DNA of 64,000 nt, from NCBI RefSeq assembly GCF_030272615.1, contig NC_081414.1:912397009-912461008 (forward strand), written 5' to 3'. Made by a program: the position numbers and the translations under genes. The DNA comes from Cryptomeria japonica (lineage: Eukaryota > Streptophyta > Pinopsida > Cupressales > Cupressaceae). Below, piece after piece: positions 45,289 to 57,581 of this stretch. Position 1 is the stretch's first letter. Every line of letters starts with the position of its first letter. The notes under the pieces are model-generated. The model was not told where the DNA came from and ran no database searches. It saw only the letters and a program-made list of their open reading frames with translations.

Positions 45289-47902
45289 GCTACACAGAGC
45301 ATCAGGCTCCCCTACATCCCAGAAAATCAACCAAAAACATCCAGATAAAGCTCCTGAAGAAACATACAAAAACATCAAAATAGTAAAGAAAAATCATGCA
45401 TCCAAATGGTGAACAAACACTCCGGTGGCACCTTGGGTAAGTGCAATGGTGAAAACCTAGCAAACAAGTGCCACTCGTAAAGGTTATGGCTCCATTGTCC
45501 TTTAGACTTGTTGCGATCACATTCATTTCATCCGCTCATCCATCATTCAAACCATGGCTTGTTATTGATCTACAATCAAGAAAGTACTTCATGCATCTCG
45601 CATCCCGCTTTTTCATAGTCATGTCCTAAAAACTGGGGGAAATACCCTTAATCTAGTTGATGGAAGTGGATTCTACACTATCTTGTGATTCATTGAGTCA
45701 TTCAAAACTGTCTCACAAAAAACCAAAAACATTCAAAACAATCAAAAATATCAAAAACATTGGAAAAATATCTCACAAAAATAAAAAAACATCAAAAACA
45801 ATCAAAAAACATGGCAACACATTGTACATACGTTCTTCAAAGTAGATACCAAACAAACATTGTGACATACTCCGAAATGACCACTTATCAATCAACCAAA
45901 CAATCAACATCAACACTCAAAAACTGTCTTCAACAAGGATGTATCCTTCCTTACCAAAACAAAGACAAGATGACATTTTCTTTGACAAGAAAATTTTGTT
46001 TAAGCTATCAAATACTTGGTTGATTTGTGGGTTATTTATATCAAGATCTTACAACATTGTTTGTGTATCTTCTGCGAATTATTCCGATGTAGTTCTAGGG
46101 CATGTACTAATGGTGTCTACGTGGGAAGTTCACTAAGCTACGTGATCATGGGCAAAATACAGTCATAGATCACTATGGCTTGCTGACTATAGCATATACC
46201 TCGACCATATGAGCATGAACCATTATTGAGGATCCATATTCTTTATTCTTTATGTATATACTGTTTGTTTGCAGGTACAGTGCTCTTTCTTTGGTTCCTC
46301 CTACCTCATCCAAACTGGATAAAGGTTTTTATCTCTTATTACGGTATGAACTTGTCTCAGGGTATGATCAGCCTAAGATCAAGGAGGATGATCCAAGTCA
46401 TGCATGAAAGGAGGTGATCCTTGTCTGTTCCGCAAGCAATACTCTGGTCAACTTGACCCATTATATCAAGTTGTTTGTATTAACTTGCTATATCAAATGC
46501 ATGTAAGAAATACTCTGGTCATCTTGAATCATTATGTCAAGTTGCTTGTATTTTCTTACAACATTTTAAAGCTCAATGATGAAAATAGACCACTATGGAT
46601 CATCATTTCATCTCATCTATTTATATGTTGCATTCTGTTGCATATCGCCCATCCAATTACTCATTCATATATGTGATTTTTGTATGCAAATGTGAACAAA
46701 GTTAATGTAAGCAGTTATGTGAAAATTAAGTTGGTCTTGGATACAATCATGACCGAGTACTCTAATACATCATCAGTGCATCATGGAAAGTATAAACAAC
46801 CTTGCATTCATCTATCATGATCATATCATCATCATTACATTTAGTTGCAATTGTATCAAGTGCATTTCATATCATTTTAGTTGTTTAAAATGCATATAGT
46901 TCATTATCATTTATTAACATTAGTCTTTTTATATCATTTCATCATTACATAATCATGATGTTTAGATTCATTCATATAATCCAATTGTCCTTGATTGTAT
47001 TATCCATTTACCATGTATTCATTTAGTGTCAGTTATCAATTGTCATTTTATCATCCTTTATTATCCTTTATCATTTATCATTGCATACATTCATTTATCT
47101 ATCCATTAGTTAAAAAGTGCATTCATTCATCCATTATTAGTGTCTTATTATACTCATTTTTAGGATTCATTTAAATTGCATTCATTATCCCTTTTTAATT
47201 GCATTAAGGTGCAGTTATTAACCATAAGTTGCATTATCATCACATTATCATTTTACTTAATCATATTTGGGCATTTGGAATCATAAAAACCATTTGTTTC
47301 CAACATTGGTTCATACATTATAAACATATGCATTCATTTAGAAATCACATTTAAACATTTGTACTTTACATTTGTTTATCCACGTTACATTCATTTTTCA
47401 ACCATATAGATGCATATCCATAAAAAGAATCATTCATTCAAAGCATTGCATTAACATCATTGCATATCATTATCTCATCCTTGTATTAATATAAAGTACA
47501 AGATACTATCATAATCATCATTTTATTATGCATACATCATCATCATGGCATTACATACATAAAGCAATACATCAAACAAATCATGCACACATATATAAAC
47601 CTGCATTCATATGTTAGTATCCAACATCATAAATCATCATAAAGCATACATATAAACAACATATAGGAATCATCTAATAAATGCATACATATACACGTAT
47701 CCATCTAAGCATAAACTCATAAATCATCATCCTGCATAGCATCCATACATATCAACATGCATATCATAACCAAAAATGGGATCTCCTCATATATATATCA
47801 TCTCATGTATCAGAGTACAATGAAGTCCAAAAAATCGGCTACCAAGAGCCATCCAAGACACAGTCTAGAATGACAATATCAAAATACATGCAAAATTCCC
47901 TC
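45289..47902 (+). other. Element E 3' region, non-coding
   Basis: 45300-46680 aligns in reverse with G 55340-53950. It contains a CAAAAACATCAAAAA-type simple repeat (about 45705-45825) and the hairpin repeats at 46439-46580. From about 46700 to 47850 it is very AT-rich, low-complexity CAT/ATT sequence with no counterpart in G. Small open frames at 45657-46676 show no protein-level support; they follow the repeats. Confidence 0.6.
46439..46580. repeat. Two 70-bp direct repeats with a conserved hairpin
   Basis: AATACTCTGGTCA(A/T)CTTGA starts at 46439 and 46509. The first unit has an 8-bp perfect stem CAACTTGA / TCAAGTTG (46449-46456 and 46466-46473, 9-base loop), the second the same stem with one mismatch. 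G carries both (54032-54056 and 54103-54127). Confidence 0.8.
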
Positions 47903-48829
47903 TCAGATGCCACTTTGACCAGATGCCGCACCACCATCACCACCTTCTCTCCCGCTAGTCCCTGCATCATATGATCTATCTCTCTATGGAGGACCCATCA
48001 AACCCCCACTAGCTCCTGCATCGTCTAACCTATCTCTTTGTAGAGGACCCATCACACCCCCACTGCTTTGCATCCTCTGAGACCACTCTGATCTGGCCTG
48101 CCATATCCATGAATAGCTCAGTGCTCGCTAACTAGCTGGCACCACCTGCTCATATAACCCCCGCTAATACTCTATCTCAGCCTGTGCTCGCCGGATCTCC
48201 CTCATCACCTCCCCAGCAGGACCCTGTGCTCCTACTTCAACCCGGACTCTCTCCTGCAGCTCTGCTAATCTCTCCACCGCATCATCCCTCTCCCACAACA
48301 CTACAGTCAGATCTGACTCCCGTGCAAATAGCTGCACATCTCTAGCTGCAACCTCCACCTCCAAATCCTCTACCTATGTCTCGGTTGTTGTAAGTTGAGT
48401 TTGCAAATATACTAGCATATGATCTCACATATCTCCAGTAGCTCCCTCCCCTATATCCATAGGTACACCACCTGTCTCTCTCTCGCTAGTGGATCCCTCC
48501 CCTCTATCCATCGGTATCTCCCTCTCCATACCTCGACCACCTAATCTGACTCCTCCTGGCATCAACGGTCCTTGTGATATCCGCAATGGCAATCCGCCTC
48601 TCCCTCTCTGCTGGACTCGACCACCTAAGCCACCTCCTCCGCCACCTCCACCATCTCCTCCTCATCCTCCTCCACCTCCACCTCCACCATCCCTCCTCCC
48701 TCGTCCACCTACTATCGGTCCTCGAACTCCTCCCCTCCTCCATCTCTGTCTCCTCTCCTCCTCAAAATCAGGAATTGGCTTTGCCGAATCTGATATCCGA
48801 GGAATCAAATGAGCCGCCATATACTGCAT
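47903..48829 (-). pseudogene. Antisense ORF of element E, 5' end cut by copia F
   Basis: On the minus strand one frame runs 309 codons from 48829 to a TGA at 47903-47905 with six internal stops: TGA 48662, TGA 48425, TAG 48374, TAG 48164, TAG 48128 and TAG 47984 (lowest base given). The four TAGs are followed by V/R contexts fitting CAG. The protein has an Arg-rich start, a Gly-rich tract, then a coiled-coil-like stretch (LEVEVAARDVQLFARESDL, WERDDAVERLAELQERVRV) and a duplicated GLMGPPxRDR motif. GC content is clearly above the neighbourhood. Position between integrase and 3' LTR, antisense, matches antisense ORFs known from Tat-lineage elements. The opposite-strand Pro-rich frame is its shadow. 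Confidence 0.65.
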
Positions 48830-48833
48830 CTAC

Positions 48834-49892
48834 TGTTAGGTCCCGAAGACAACTGAGAGGGGGGGGTGAATTAGTTGTCTAATAAATTCAAGCCAAAAAC
48901 CTATTAACCAACTTAATGCTTAATACCGCTAAACCAGTTAAGTATGTCGGTAGATAGTGTTAACAGTAATTTGCTGTACTGGTAAAGATTAATGCATGAA
49001 ACATAAACACAAAGTCATCCACAACACATATCACCAATATTTGTACGTGGAAACCCTGTAAGGGGAAAAACCACGGTGGGAAACCTTACCCACAATCAGA
49101 TGATGCTACTATAGATAGTAAGTGTACATAAATGGGGTCTGCACATGCAGAAAGGCCAACAGCCTAGAGCTCACTGCTCAATCACAAAATGGGAGTCTCA
49201 CTGACTACAGTTGGATGGTTAAATCCAATAAGAATGTACTGCACAAAATAGCATCTTCATATGCTCGATTCAGTACCGGTGTAATGCTGATATGCTTATA
49301 CAAAACCTAGTTTCACCTTCAAATGATGTCATCATGTATACCTCTGCTTAATCTCGCATATACCTTCACTCAATTCTTTTTCGCATTCCACACTTGATCT
49401 TACAAATAAGATCTTACATTTATACCATAACCTAAGACCAATTTTAGTAGGTCAGCTCTACAAGATATTACAATAAAATCATTTTACATACAATATAATA
49501 TCCGATGCAATAACCAATTAAACATGTCAGCTTGATGCATTTACATCAATAATAAATCATCTCCATAGCATGCCATGCTGATCTAGAAAAGATAAACCTG
49601 CCGGTGTAACCCTAGATAACCTGGACCTATTTGTCGGTAAAAGCAAATATGCAAATATGAATATACCAATGATTAATTCTTCAAAACAAAGTTTCCATAT
49701 GATTTCTTCGACATTACCAAGTGTCTTACATATCATTCTAGATACCGGTGAACATTATAACCTGTCGGTGAACCATATATCAGTAATTGTTGCAATAGTT
49801 ACTTGCTTGCTGGTGAATGTTGTTGGATCTCCAAAGTGCTTATTTTCAGTAGGTGTTGACATCAATGACAAAACCATACCAAAATACCAACA
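48834..49892 (-). repeat. Element F 3' LTR
   Basis: 1059 bp, begins TGTTAGGTCCC and ends ACCAACA; close to the C LTRs. TATA box on the minus strand at 49417-49424. Confidence 0.92.
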
Positions 49893-49903
49893 ATATCCCC
49901 TTT
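49893..49903 (-). other. Polypurine tract of element F, mutated
   Basis: Minus strand AAAGGGGATAT; element C has AAAGGGGGAG here. Confidence 0.75.
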
Positions 49904-50225
49904 GGCATTGATGGCAACACAAGATGGAAAAACCATCAAAGTGCCAAAACAAAAATGCCAAATACCAAAAACCAACAATCTCCATTTCTCCCCCTGGGAG
50001 CAACATGTGTTTATCCAAAGATTTATTTTCAATACCAAACTCTTCTCAAAAGATAATGTGTTTTTCCATAGATATCTCTCCCCCTTTGACATCAAATGTC
50101 AAAGCTACAAAAATTAATTTTATACAAAATACCAACTACTCCCCCTAAGAAGTAGCTTCCTCATCAAAGACCGGAATAAAAGATTTGTCTTTTAATTCTA
50201 GCGGTTGATAACAATCATCAACTGT

Positions 50226-51228
50226 CTAAGTCTCTACCGGTCGTGGTATGACTCCAAGCTGTTCTCTGAGATATTCAAAAGTCTCCTTAGGCAAAGGTTT
50301 TGTAAAAATATCTCCAAGTTGTTCTTTAGTATTCACATAAACCAGTTTTATCTCCTTTTCTTCAACTTTTTCCTTTAGAAAATTCAGTTTGATAGAAACA
50401 TGTTTAGTTTTGGAATGTAATACCGGATTCTTAGATATATCAATTGTTGTAGTGTTATCACAATATATAGTAATGGGTTCCTTGCATTTCACCTTTATGT
50501 CTTTCAACATTTGCTTAAGCCATAGTACCTGTGTACAGTTAGTTGCTGCTGCAAAATATTCTAATTCTGCTGTTGATAAATATGTACAACTCCATTTCTT
50601 ACTCAACCAAGAAACTAATCTCTTTCCAAGAAAGAATGCTCCTCCAATGGTGCTTTTTCTATCATCCACATCTCCTACCCAATTTGCATTTGTGTATGCA
50701 CATAGGTCAAAATTTTCATCTCTAGGATACCGTAATCCAAGATTTATTGTGTCTTTAAGGTACCAAAAAATCCTTTTTACTGCTGATTCATGATTTTCCC
50801 TAGGATTACTTTGAAATATACAAACAATACATACTACATTCATAATATCAGGCCTGGTTTGTGTCAAATACAGTAAACCTCCTATCATAGATTTGTATCT
50901 AGTTGGATTAATAGGTGTAGATTCATCCCTTTGAGATAATTTGTCATTTGTAGTCATAGGTGTGCTTACCGGTTTAGAGTTCTCCATCCCAAATTTATTT
51001 AGTAATTCTCTCAAGTACTTGGATTGACTCAAAAATATACCTTTATCAGTCTATGAAATCTACAATCCTAAAAAGAATTTTATCACCCCAATCATAGACA
51101 TTTCAAATTCTTCCTGCATTTTAATAGAAAATTCCTTACATAATCCATCTTCTCCTCCAAAGATTATATCATCAACAAAGACTTCAATAATCAAGATGTC
51201 ATCATTAGTTATTTTGTAATATAAATTG
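50226..51228 (-). pseudogene. Element F reverse transcriptase C-terminal part and RNase H
   Basis: From 51228 leftwards: NLYYKITNDDILIIEVFVDD (RT active-site region), then two TAG stops at 51060-51062 and 51051-51053 where C has CAG, then an open run of 268 codons with SKPVSTPMTTNDKL, YLTQTRPDIMN, RNase H YTNANWVG (the first Asp of the usual YTDADWAG is Asn), TAELEYFAAATN, YCDNTTTI, and FTKPLPKETFEYL to the natural stop at 50226. RT is cut between DS and NLYYK by element G. Confidence 0.92.
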
Positions 51229-52934
51229 TGATGCTCTGCAAAAAGGATTAGAAAATCTGTTTGATGGCAACACACACAAGAGCACAAGAAACGAACGTTA
51301 GTGTTAGCAACAAAAGATTATCCTAAATAGGCATATCAAGAGAGATATTAAGCATGAAATAGAAAACATATAAACATAGAATAAAATAGCTAATCAAGAT
51401 GCTCATAGTTTCTCCTCCCTTGTTCCTCTCCTCTCCAAGTCCCAAATGAGTGTAGCTCTCAGCTTTTAGCACTAGCCATGGATGCCATATAGAGATTCAA
51501 GATGGTTGAATATGATAAGTAAATGCTATGCAATTGTAGATAGTGATGCTATGAGAAAGCTCTATGCTAATGCCAGTATAACAACAATACTCTAATGCTT
51601 CCTTTCTTTGCTTGAGGAGAAGGGTTCTATTTATAGAAGAAATGGGGAAATGAAGGGTTAAGATTGAGTAATCTTAACAAGGGTTAGGATTGAAAGATAT
51701 TCAATCCATGTGAGACTTTCAACCCAATCCCATGTTGACAAGTGTCACCATGAGGAGGCTTGAGATGAGAGATAAGGAGCATTAAATGCTTGAGGGGACA
51801 TGATGGTTATCCTAGTCAAAGAAATAAATGCTTTGAAGAGACACATGGGTTACATGAGGGTTAAGTTAGGGGTCAAAGTCCTTAACCATGGGTGCAAGTG
51901 GAATTAACCATTAATGGTCATGTAAGAGCCATAAGTGGTTTGGAAGACTTTAGAGGTTAATTTGTTGAACACACAAAGCATTAATTGCTTTTCAAAGACT
52001 TTGGAGTCTTTGAGAAGTGACTCCAATTTGCTTAGGAATGTGACAATATTTAGGGGATGGATTAGGTTAATTAGGAAAGGTTTAGAAGAATCTAGAAGGG
52101 GTTTAGGCATGCAAGTGGATTTTGTAGGAAAATGCAAGTGGGAGAAATTTTGGTATTTTCAAATTAAAATAAAATCATTTATTTCAATTAAATGATGTAA
52201 TTTGCATTTGGATAAATATTCAAATAAATATTAATTTATTTAAATGAGAAAAAGGAAGATAAAGCATTAAAATGCTTGAAGACTTTGAGGGAAACCATTA
52301 AAGGCTTGAAGACTTTAAGGAAAACCATTAAAGTCTTAAGAAGACTTTAAGGGAAGCCATTAAGTTTGAAGACTTTAAAGCCATCAAGTTTGAAGACTTT
52401 AAAGCCATCAAGTTTGAAGACTTTAAGGGAAACCATTAAAGGTTTCAAGTGGGTGAGGATAAATAGGATTTTAAATAAATAATTTATTTAAAATAGTTGT
52501 GCAACTTGCTTTTGTAGGAAAATACAAGTGGGTGGAGGATAAAAGTGATTTAAATAAATTATTTATTTAAAATAATTGTGCAACTTGTATTTGTAGGAAA
52601 ATGCAAGTGGGTAGAGGATAAAGGTGATTTAAATAAATGTTAATTTATTTAAATGTGAGAGGTGGGATTTTGGGTGATTTAAATAAATATTATTTTATTT
52701 AAATGTGAGAGAAGATTTAATTAAACAAATATGATTTATTTATTTAATTAATGGTCTGAATTTGGTTAAGCGAATTAAATCAAATAAATTGAATAATTTA
52801 TTTAATTAATAGGAGAAGAGGGTTAAGATGAATTAATTAAATATATTAATTTAATTAATTATTGATTGATGGTTAAATAATCAAATAAATACTAAATATT
52901 CATTTAATTAAGTGGACAGATTTATGTGACTACA
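51229..52934 (-). repeat. Element G 3' LTR
   Basis: 1706 bp; on the minus strand it begins TGTAGTCACATAAATCTG and ends TTTGCAGAGCATCA. TATA box (minus TATAAATAG, 51627-51635). It is longer than E's LTR partly because of an internal repeat array. Confidence 0.9.
52263..52452. repeat. Tandem repeat in G's LTR, six GAAGACTTT units
   Basis: Units of 24-32 bp of the form (T)TGAAGACTTTAA(A/G)G..CCAT(T/C)AA(A/G). E's LTR has only isolated AAAGTCTTC-like words, so the expansion is specific to G's lineage. Confidence 0.8.
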
Positions 52935-52947
52935 TTTGCCCCTCTTT
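52935..52947 (-). other. Polypurine tract of element G
   Basis: Minus strand AAAGAGGGGCAAA directly adjoining the LTR start. Confidence 0.85.
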
Positions 52948-55346
52948 GAGATGGTGCGGTTTATCGCGTCGTTTCAAAGAAAGAAAAATAGGTGTGAAGA
53001 AATGCCCCATAAAATGTAAATTTAATGGGTGGTATGCCCCCTCGAAAGATGGGCCGAATTTTTTTTTTTTTTTTTTTGAAAAATCAGGCGGTCTCTCGAA
53101 AAAGAATGAAAAGTGGAGGGGATGTAGAATAGAAGAAATTAGAACTAATGATGAAAGAATGGGAGAAAATGGAGTGAATATGAAGAAACAACAAGCCAGC
53201 GAGTACCCTGAGGTCATGCAAGAGATACATAGCAAATGTAGTGTGGGGTTTGGATTGATGCTATACAATTGATCAAAATTGGTTGGACAATCTGGTGCAA
53301 TCGACTTAATTGCTCCGGTCAAGTCAAAGCATGACAATTGATGTCAGTTGGTCGCTTGGACATGATAAAGTCTGAGTAAGTGAATCAAAGTGACCTGATG
53401 TGACTTAGACAATTGATGTAATTGCCCGATGAAGTCAAGGTATATGAAGCTAAATACAAGTTGAGATGTAGACAATTGATGTAATTGTCCATTGGATTGT
53501 GTTTGATTGGTTGATCAATTGATAGTGTGTGCGTGTGATGGATGGTTGTGGGGAATCATGGCAACCCCGTTGAGACTAGGTCACTATGATAAATGCTTGA
53601 TGTAGTCTAGGATTACCATGATCGATTACCTGTTGAGACCCGAAGATACTTGATCAGAGTATCTGTTGATAGTCTAGGTGTGTGGGAGTCGATGTATCTG
53701 TGTAGATAGAGTAATTGGCTTAATTTTGTGGATGAGTGAGGATGGGAAGTGATGAAGGGATTAGGATGATGTTGATGATCAAGATAGGGAGGGTGAGGGG
53801 GGATTTGATGTTAGATAGAAGATATGGAGGACTAGGACCGAGTCCTATGGAAGAAGATGAGTAAAATAGAGTATGCATTATTATGACTATGTATGCATGA
53901 TATGCAGCTATTATGAATGTATGGATGGGTGGAATGCAACAAAATGCAATATATACAGATGAGATGGAATGACGATCCATGGTGCTTTATTTTTCATCAT
54001 TGAGCTTTAAAATGTTGTAAGAAAATACAAGCAACTTGACATAAAGATTCAAGATGACCAGAGTATTTCTTACATGGATTTTATATAGCAAGTTAATACA
54101 AGCAACTTGATATAATGGATCAAGTTGACCTAAGTATTGCTTGCGGAACAGACAAGGATTATCTCCTTTCATGCATGACTTGGATCGTCCTCCTTGATCT
54201 TAGGCTAATCATATCCTGAGACAAGTGCATACCATAATAAGAGATAAAACCTTTATCCAGTTTGGATGAGGAGGAACCAAAGAAGGAGCATTATACCTGC
54301 AATAAACAGTATATATATAAAGAATAAAGAATATGGATCCTTGGTAATGGTTCATGCTCATATGGTCGAGGTATACGCTGTAGTCAGCAAGCCGTAGTGA
54401 TCTATGACTTTATTTTTGCCTATGATCACATAGCTTAGTGAACTTCCCATGTAGACACCATTAGTACATGCCCCAGAACTTCATCAGAATAATGTGTCGA
54501 AGATACACAAACAATGCCATAGGAACCTGATATAAATTACTAGACCATAAATCAACCAAGTATTTGATAGCGTAAACAGAATTTTCTTGTCAAAGAAAAT
54601 GTCATCTTGTCTTTGTTTTGATAAGGAAGGATGCATCCTTGTTGAAGACAGTTTTGAGTGTTGATGTTGATTGTGTAGTCGATTGATAAGTGGTCATTTT
54701 GTGGAGTATATCACAATGTTTGTTTGGTATCTGTGCAGATGAGTATGTACAATGTGTTGCCATGTTTTTGTGTGATTTTCGATGTTTTTTGATGTTTTTT
54801 AGATTTTGTATTATTTTTGAATTTTTTGGTTTTTGAAGTGTTTTGAATGTTTTTGGTTTTTTGAAGTGTTTTGGATGTTTTTGGATTTTGAATTTGTTTT
54901 GAATGGTTTTGGATTTGGTGAGATAGTTTTAAATGAAGAACTTTAATGAATCACAAGACAATGTAGAATCCACTTCCATCAATAGGTTAAAGGCATTGCC
55001 CCCAGTTTAGACATGACTATAAAAAAGCGGGATGGAGGATGCATGTAGTACTTTCTTGGATTTATAGATTTATAACAAGCCATGGTTGATGGATGGATGG
55101 ATATATGTATGAAGTAGATGTGATCGCAACAAGTTTGAAAGAAAATGGAGCCATAGCCTTTTAGGAGCGGCGCCTGTTTGCCAGGTTTTCACCATCGCAC
55201 TTACCCAAGGTGCCACCGGAGTGGTTGTTCACCATTTGGATGCATTTTTATTTTTTTTTGTATTTCTTCAAGACATTTTTCTGAATGTTTTTGGTATTTT
55301 CTGGTATGCAGGGGAGTCAGGTTCACCAAATGATGCTCTGTACAGC
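52948..55346 (-). other. Element G 3' region, non-coding
   Basis: 53950-55346 is the reverse of E 45289-46680, including hairpin repeats (54032-54127) and a T/G-rich simple repeat (about 54765-54930). 52948-53950 has no match to E's antisense-ORF region. It holds a 19-base T run (53059-53077) and a repeated AGACAATTGATGTAATTG motif (about 53406 and 53470). I see no convincing gene; the frames at 52930-53337 on both strands are composition artefacts. Confidence 0.6.
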
Positions 55347-56640
55347 TTAGGTATAAAACTGTTTGAGGTGCATATTGTTGATTGGATCTGTGAGCGGTTC
55401 TCCTTCTGAAGTAGCCAATTGATATGCCCCAGACCCAAATATAGCAGTGACAACATATGGGCCTAGCCAGTTTGATTCAAACTTGCCCTGATGTTCTTTG
55501 TTTGGTTGGTTGCGAGGATTCTCTCAGAGAACAAGATCACCTACCTCAAATGTACGAGGTCTAACTCGGTGATTGTAGCTTCTGCTCATGCGCTGTTGAT
55601 AGGCTTTGAGATGGTTGTATGCAGCTTGTCGCTTCTCATCAAGTAACTCTAAGTCCTGAAGACGGGATACTCTATATGCTTTGTCATCTATTAGATTATG
55701 CAAGGAAACCCGTAATGATGGTATCTCGACCTCAATAGGCAAGATAGCTTCTGCACCATAGACCAATGAATAAGGAGTTGCACCGGTAGGGGTTCGAATG
55801 CTAGTTCGATATGCCCATAGCGCTGGATTTAGTTGAACATGCCAATCATGACTGGCATCATTGACTATCTTCTTTAGGATCCTCAATATGTTTTTATTGG
55901 ATGCTTCGGCCTGACCATTGCCTTGTGGGTAATAGGGGGTGGAAAAGCGATGTTGGATGTGAAATTTCTCACAAAGTTCATGGACATCCTGATTTTTGAA
56001 AGGAAGACCGTTATCTGTGATGATGGACATGGGCACACCATACCGGCAGATGATGTAGTTAAGGATGAATGAGGCGATTTGCTTGCCGGTGACTTGGGTA
56101 AGTGGAACAACTTCGATCCACTTTGTGAAATATTCGGTGGCAGTAATAATGAATTTTTGGCCATTAGATGAAGATGGATGAATCTTACCCACAAGGTCAA
56201 GGCTCCATTGACAAAAAGGCCATGGTGTTGTGATTGGTTGCAATTTCTGGGCCAGTGCATGTATCAGGTCACCATGAACTTGACATTTCTTGCATTTTCT
56301 GACAAAGTAGTAGGAATCCTTTTCCATAGATGGCCAATAATATCCAGCTCACATGAGTTTCTTGGCTAGTGATGGACCACTTGCATGGGTTCCACAAATT
56401 CCTTCATGTGCCTCTTCCAAGGCCTTTGTTATCTCATCCTATTCCAGACATCGAAGGAGAGTACCATCAAGACTGCGTCAGTATAGGGTTTCAGCAATAA
56501 TGGTATATCGAGCAGTTTGGTGAATGAAGGTTTTACGTTGGTTATTTGATTGGTCAGGAGGTAGGGTGTGATCGCGGAGATAGGTGTAGAATTCACCGTA
56601 TAATGGGGAGTCAGAACCGACAAGGTGACATATCATCTCG
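55347..56640 (-). pseudogene. Element G integrase
   Basis: Zinc finger HEGICGTHASG ... RKCKKC, catalytic SLDLVGKIHP, SIITDNGLPFKNQ, YYPQGNGQAEASNKN and C-terminal NPRNQPNKEHQGKF, ending MHLKQFYT at TAA (55347-55349). Open for 267 codons from 56327 to the TGA 55524-55526, which E shares. Further stops near 56350, 56440 and 56476 correspond to CAA codons in E (Gln). Confidence 0.9.
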
Positions 56641-57581
56641 ATTTCCAGGATATCATAAGTGGGGATCCAAAGCTGTTCTACCAAGAACTCGTAGCGTGTT
56701 GAATTCTGTGGAAGATCTAGGAGAGATGCGATGGTAGCCATAGCGTCAACAGCTCGATTCTGATCTCTAGGTATCTGCTCAAAGGAAATTGTAGTAAATG
56801 ATGACTTTAGATTGTCCACCATTTTCTTGTATGGCATGAGTTTATCATCCTTTGTCTGATATTCATCAGTTGCTTGTCGAATGACTAGTTGTGAGTCACC
56901 ATATACTTGTAGTTCTTGTAATTTCCATTGTACGGCTAGCCAGAGTCCTGTGATCAAGGCCTCATATTCTGCTATGTTGTTAGTGTATGGAAATGTGAGC
57001 CTGTAAGACTTCGGGATGCTGTCACCTTGAGGTGTGATAAACAGAATGCTTGCTCCCGAGCCATGCTTAGTGCATGAACCATCAAAGTATAGTTTCCATG
57101 GTTGTGCTGTTGTGATCATGAATATCTCTTCATCTGGAAAATTGGAAATGAGAGGATGATTGCCTATGAGTGGTGCATTGGCCAACTGATCTGCAATAAC
57201 CTGCCCTTTGATAGCTTTACGGTCCACGTACTCAATGTCAAATTCACTTAGAATCATCACCCATTTGGCCAAGCGGCCTGTCAATGCTGCTTTGCTGAGT
57301 AAATACTTGAGTGGATCAATCTTTGCAATGAGTTATACCTTGTGTGTTAACATATAGTGCCTCAGTTTAGTGGCTGCCAGGATTACTGCTAGGCAAGCTC
57401 GCTCAATAGGCGTGTAATTGAGTTCATAGCCCACCAGTGTGCGAGAGATGTAGTAAACAACACACTCTTTTCCTTCTACATTATGTTGTGCCAGTAGTAC
57501 ACCCAATGCTGTACTTGTTGCTGAGATATAGAGTAACAACGGTCTTCTTGGATCTGGTGGCATCAACAATGGTGGATTCAT
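56641..57581 (-). pseudogene. Element G tandem RNase H domains
   Basis: First domain degenerate as in E (LLLYISATSTALGVLLAQ). Second domain with YFDGSCTKHGSGASILF, NIAEYEALITGL, YGDSQLVIRQ and RAVDAM, keeping all four catalytic acids, unlike E. One stop (TAA near 57333-57335, CAA in E) separates the two open runs. Confidence 0.88.

Larger units (their letters stand above)
10023..48833 (+). mobile_element. Element E: Tat/Ogre-like Ty3-gypsy retrotransposon, host of A, B, C, F and G
   Basis: The order on the plus strand is 5' LTR (10023-19179, split by A), leader (19180-37159, split by B and a tandem duplication), ORF1, gag, protease, G-patch-like linker, RT, RNase H, second RNase H, integrase (to 45288), long 3' region and an antisense ORF. 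F interrupts it at 48833, so the 3' LTR lies outside the window. The last five bases before E are AGCCT, the expected left target copy. Two RNase H domains, an extra 5' ORF and an antisense ORF are hallmarks known from Tat-lineage elements. All frames are broken, so this copy is dead. Confidence 0.8.
48834..51228 (-). mobile_element. Copia element F, left part; same family as C; interrupted by G
   Basis: LTR (48834-49892), polypurine tract and the RNase H/RT end are present on the minus strand. The sequence stops at 51228 inside RT, where element G begins; element C continues through this point. The remainder of F must lie beyond G, outside the window. The left target copy would be TCTAC (48829-48833). 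Confidence 0.9.

Noticed and set aside
46404-46676. Small ORF with a counterpart in G (54172-53987)
   Set aside because: The similarity follows two 70-bp repeats with hairpins, and the frame has no independent support; kept as a repeat, not a gene.
48489-48812. Plus-strand Pro/His-rich open frame
   Set aside because: It is the complement of the Gly/Arg-rich tract of the antisense ORF; the minus frame is three times longer and has a coherent stop pattern.
52930-53337. Overlapping ORFs on both strands near G's polypurine tract, considered as G's antisense ORF
   Set aside because: Both read through a T/A homopolymer and the tract itself; no similarity to E's antisense ORF.
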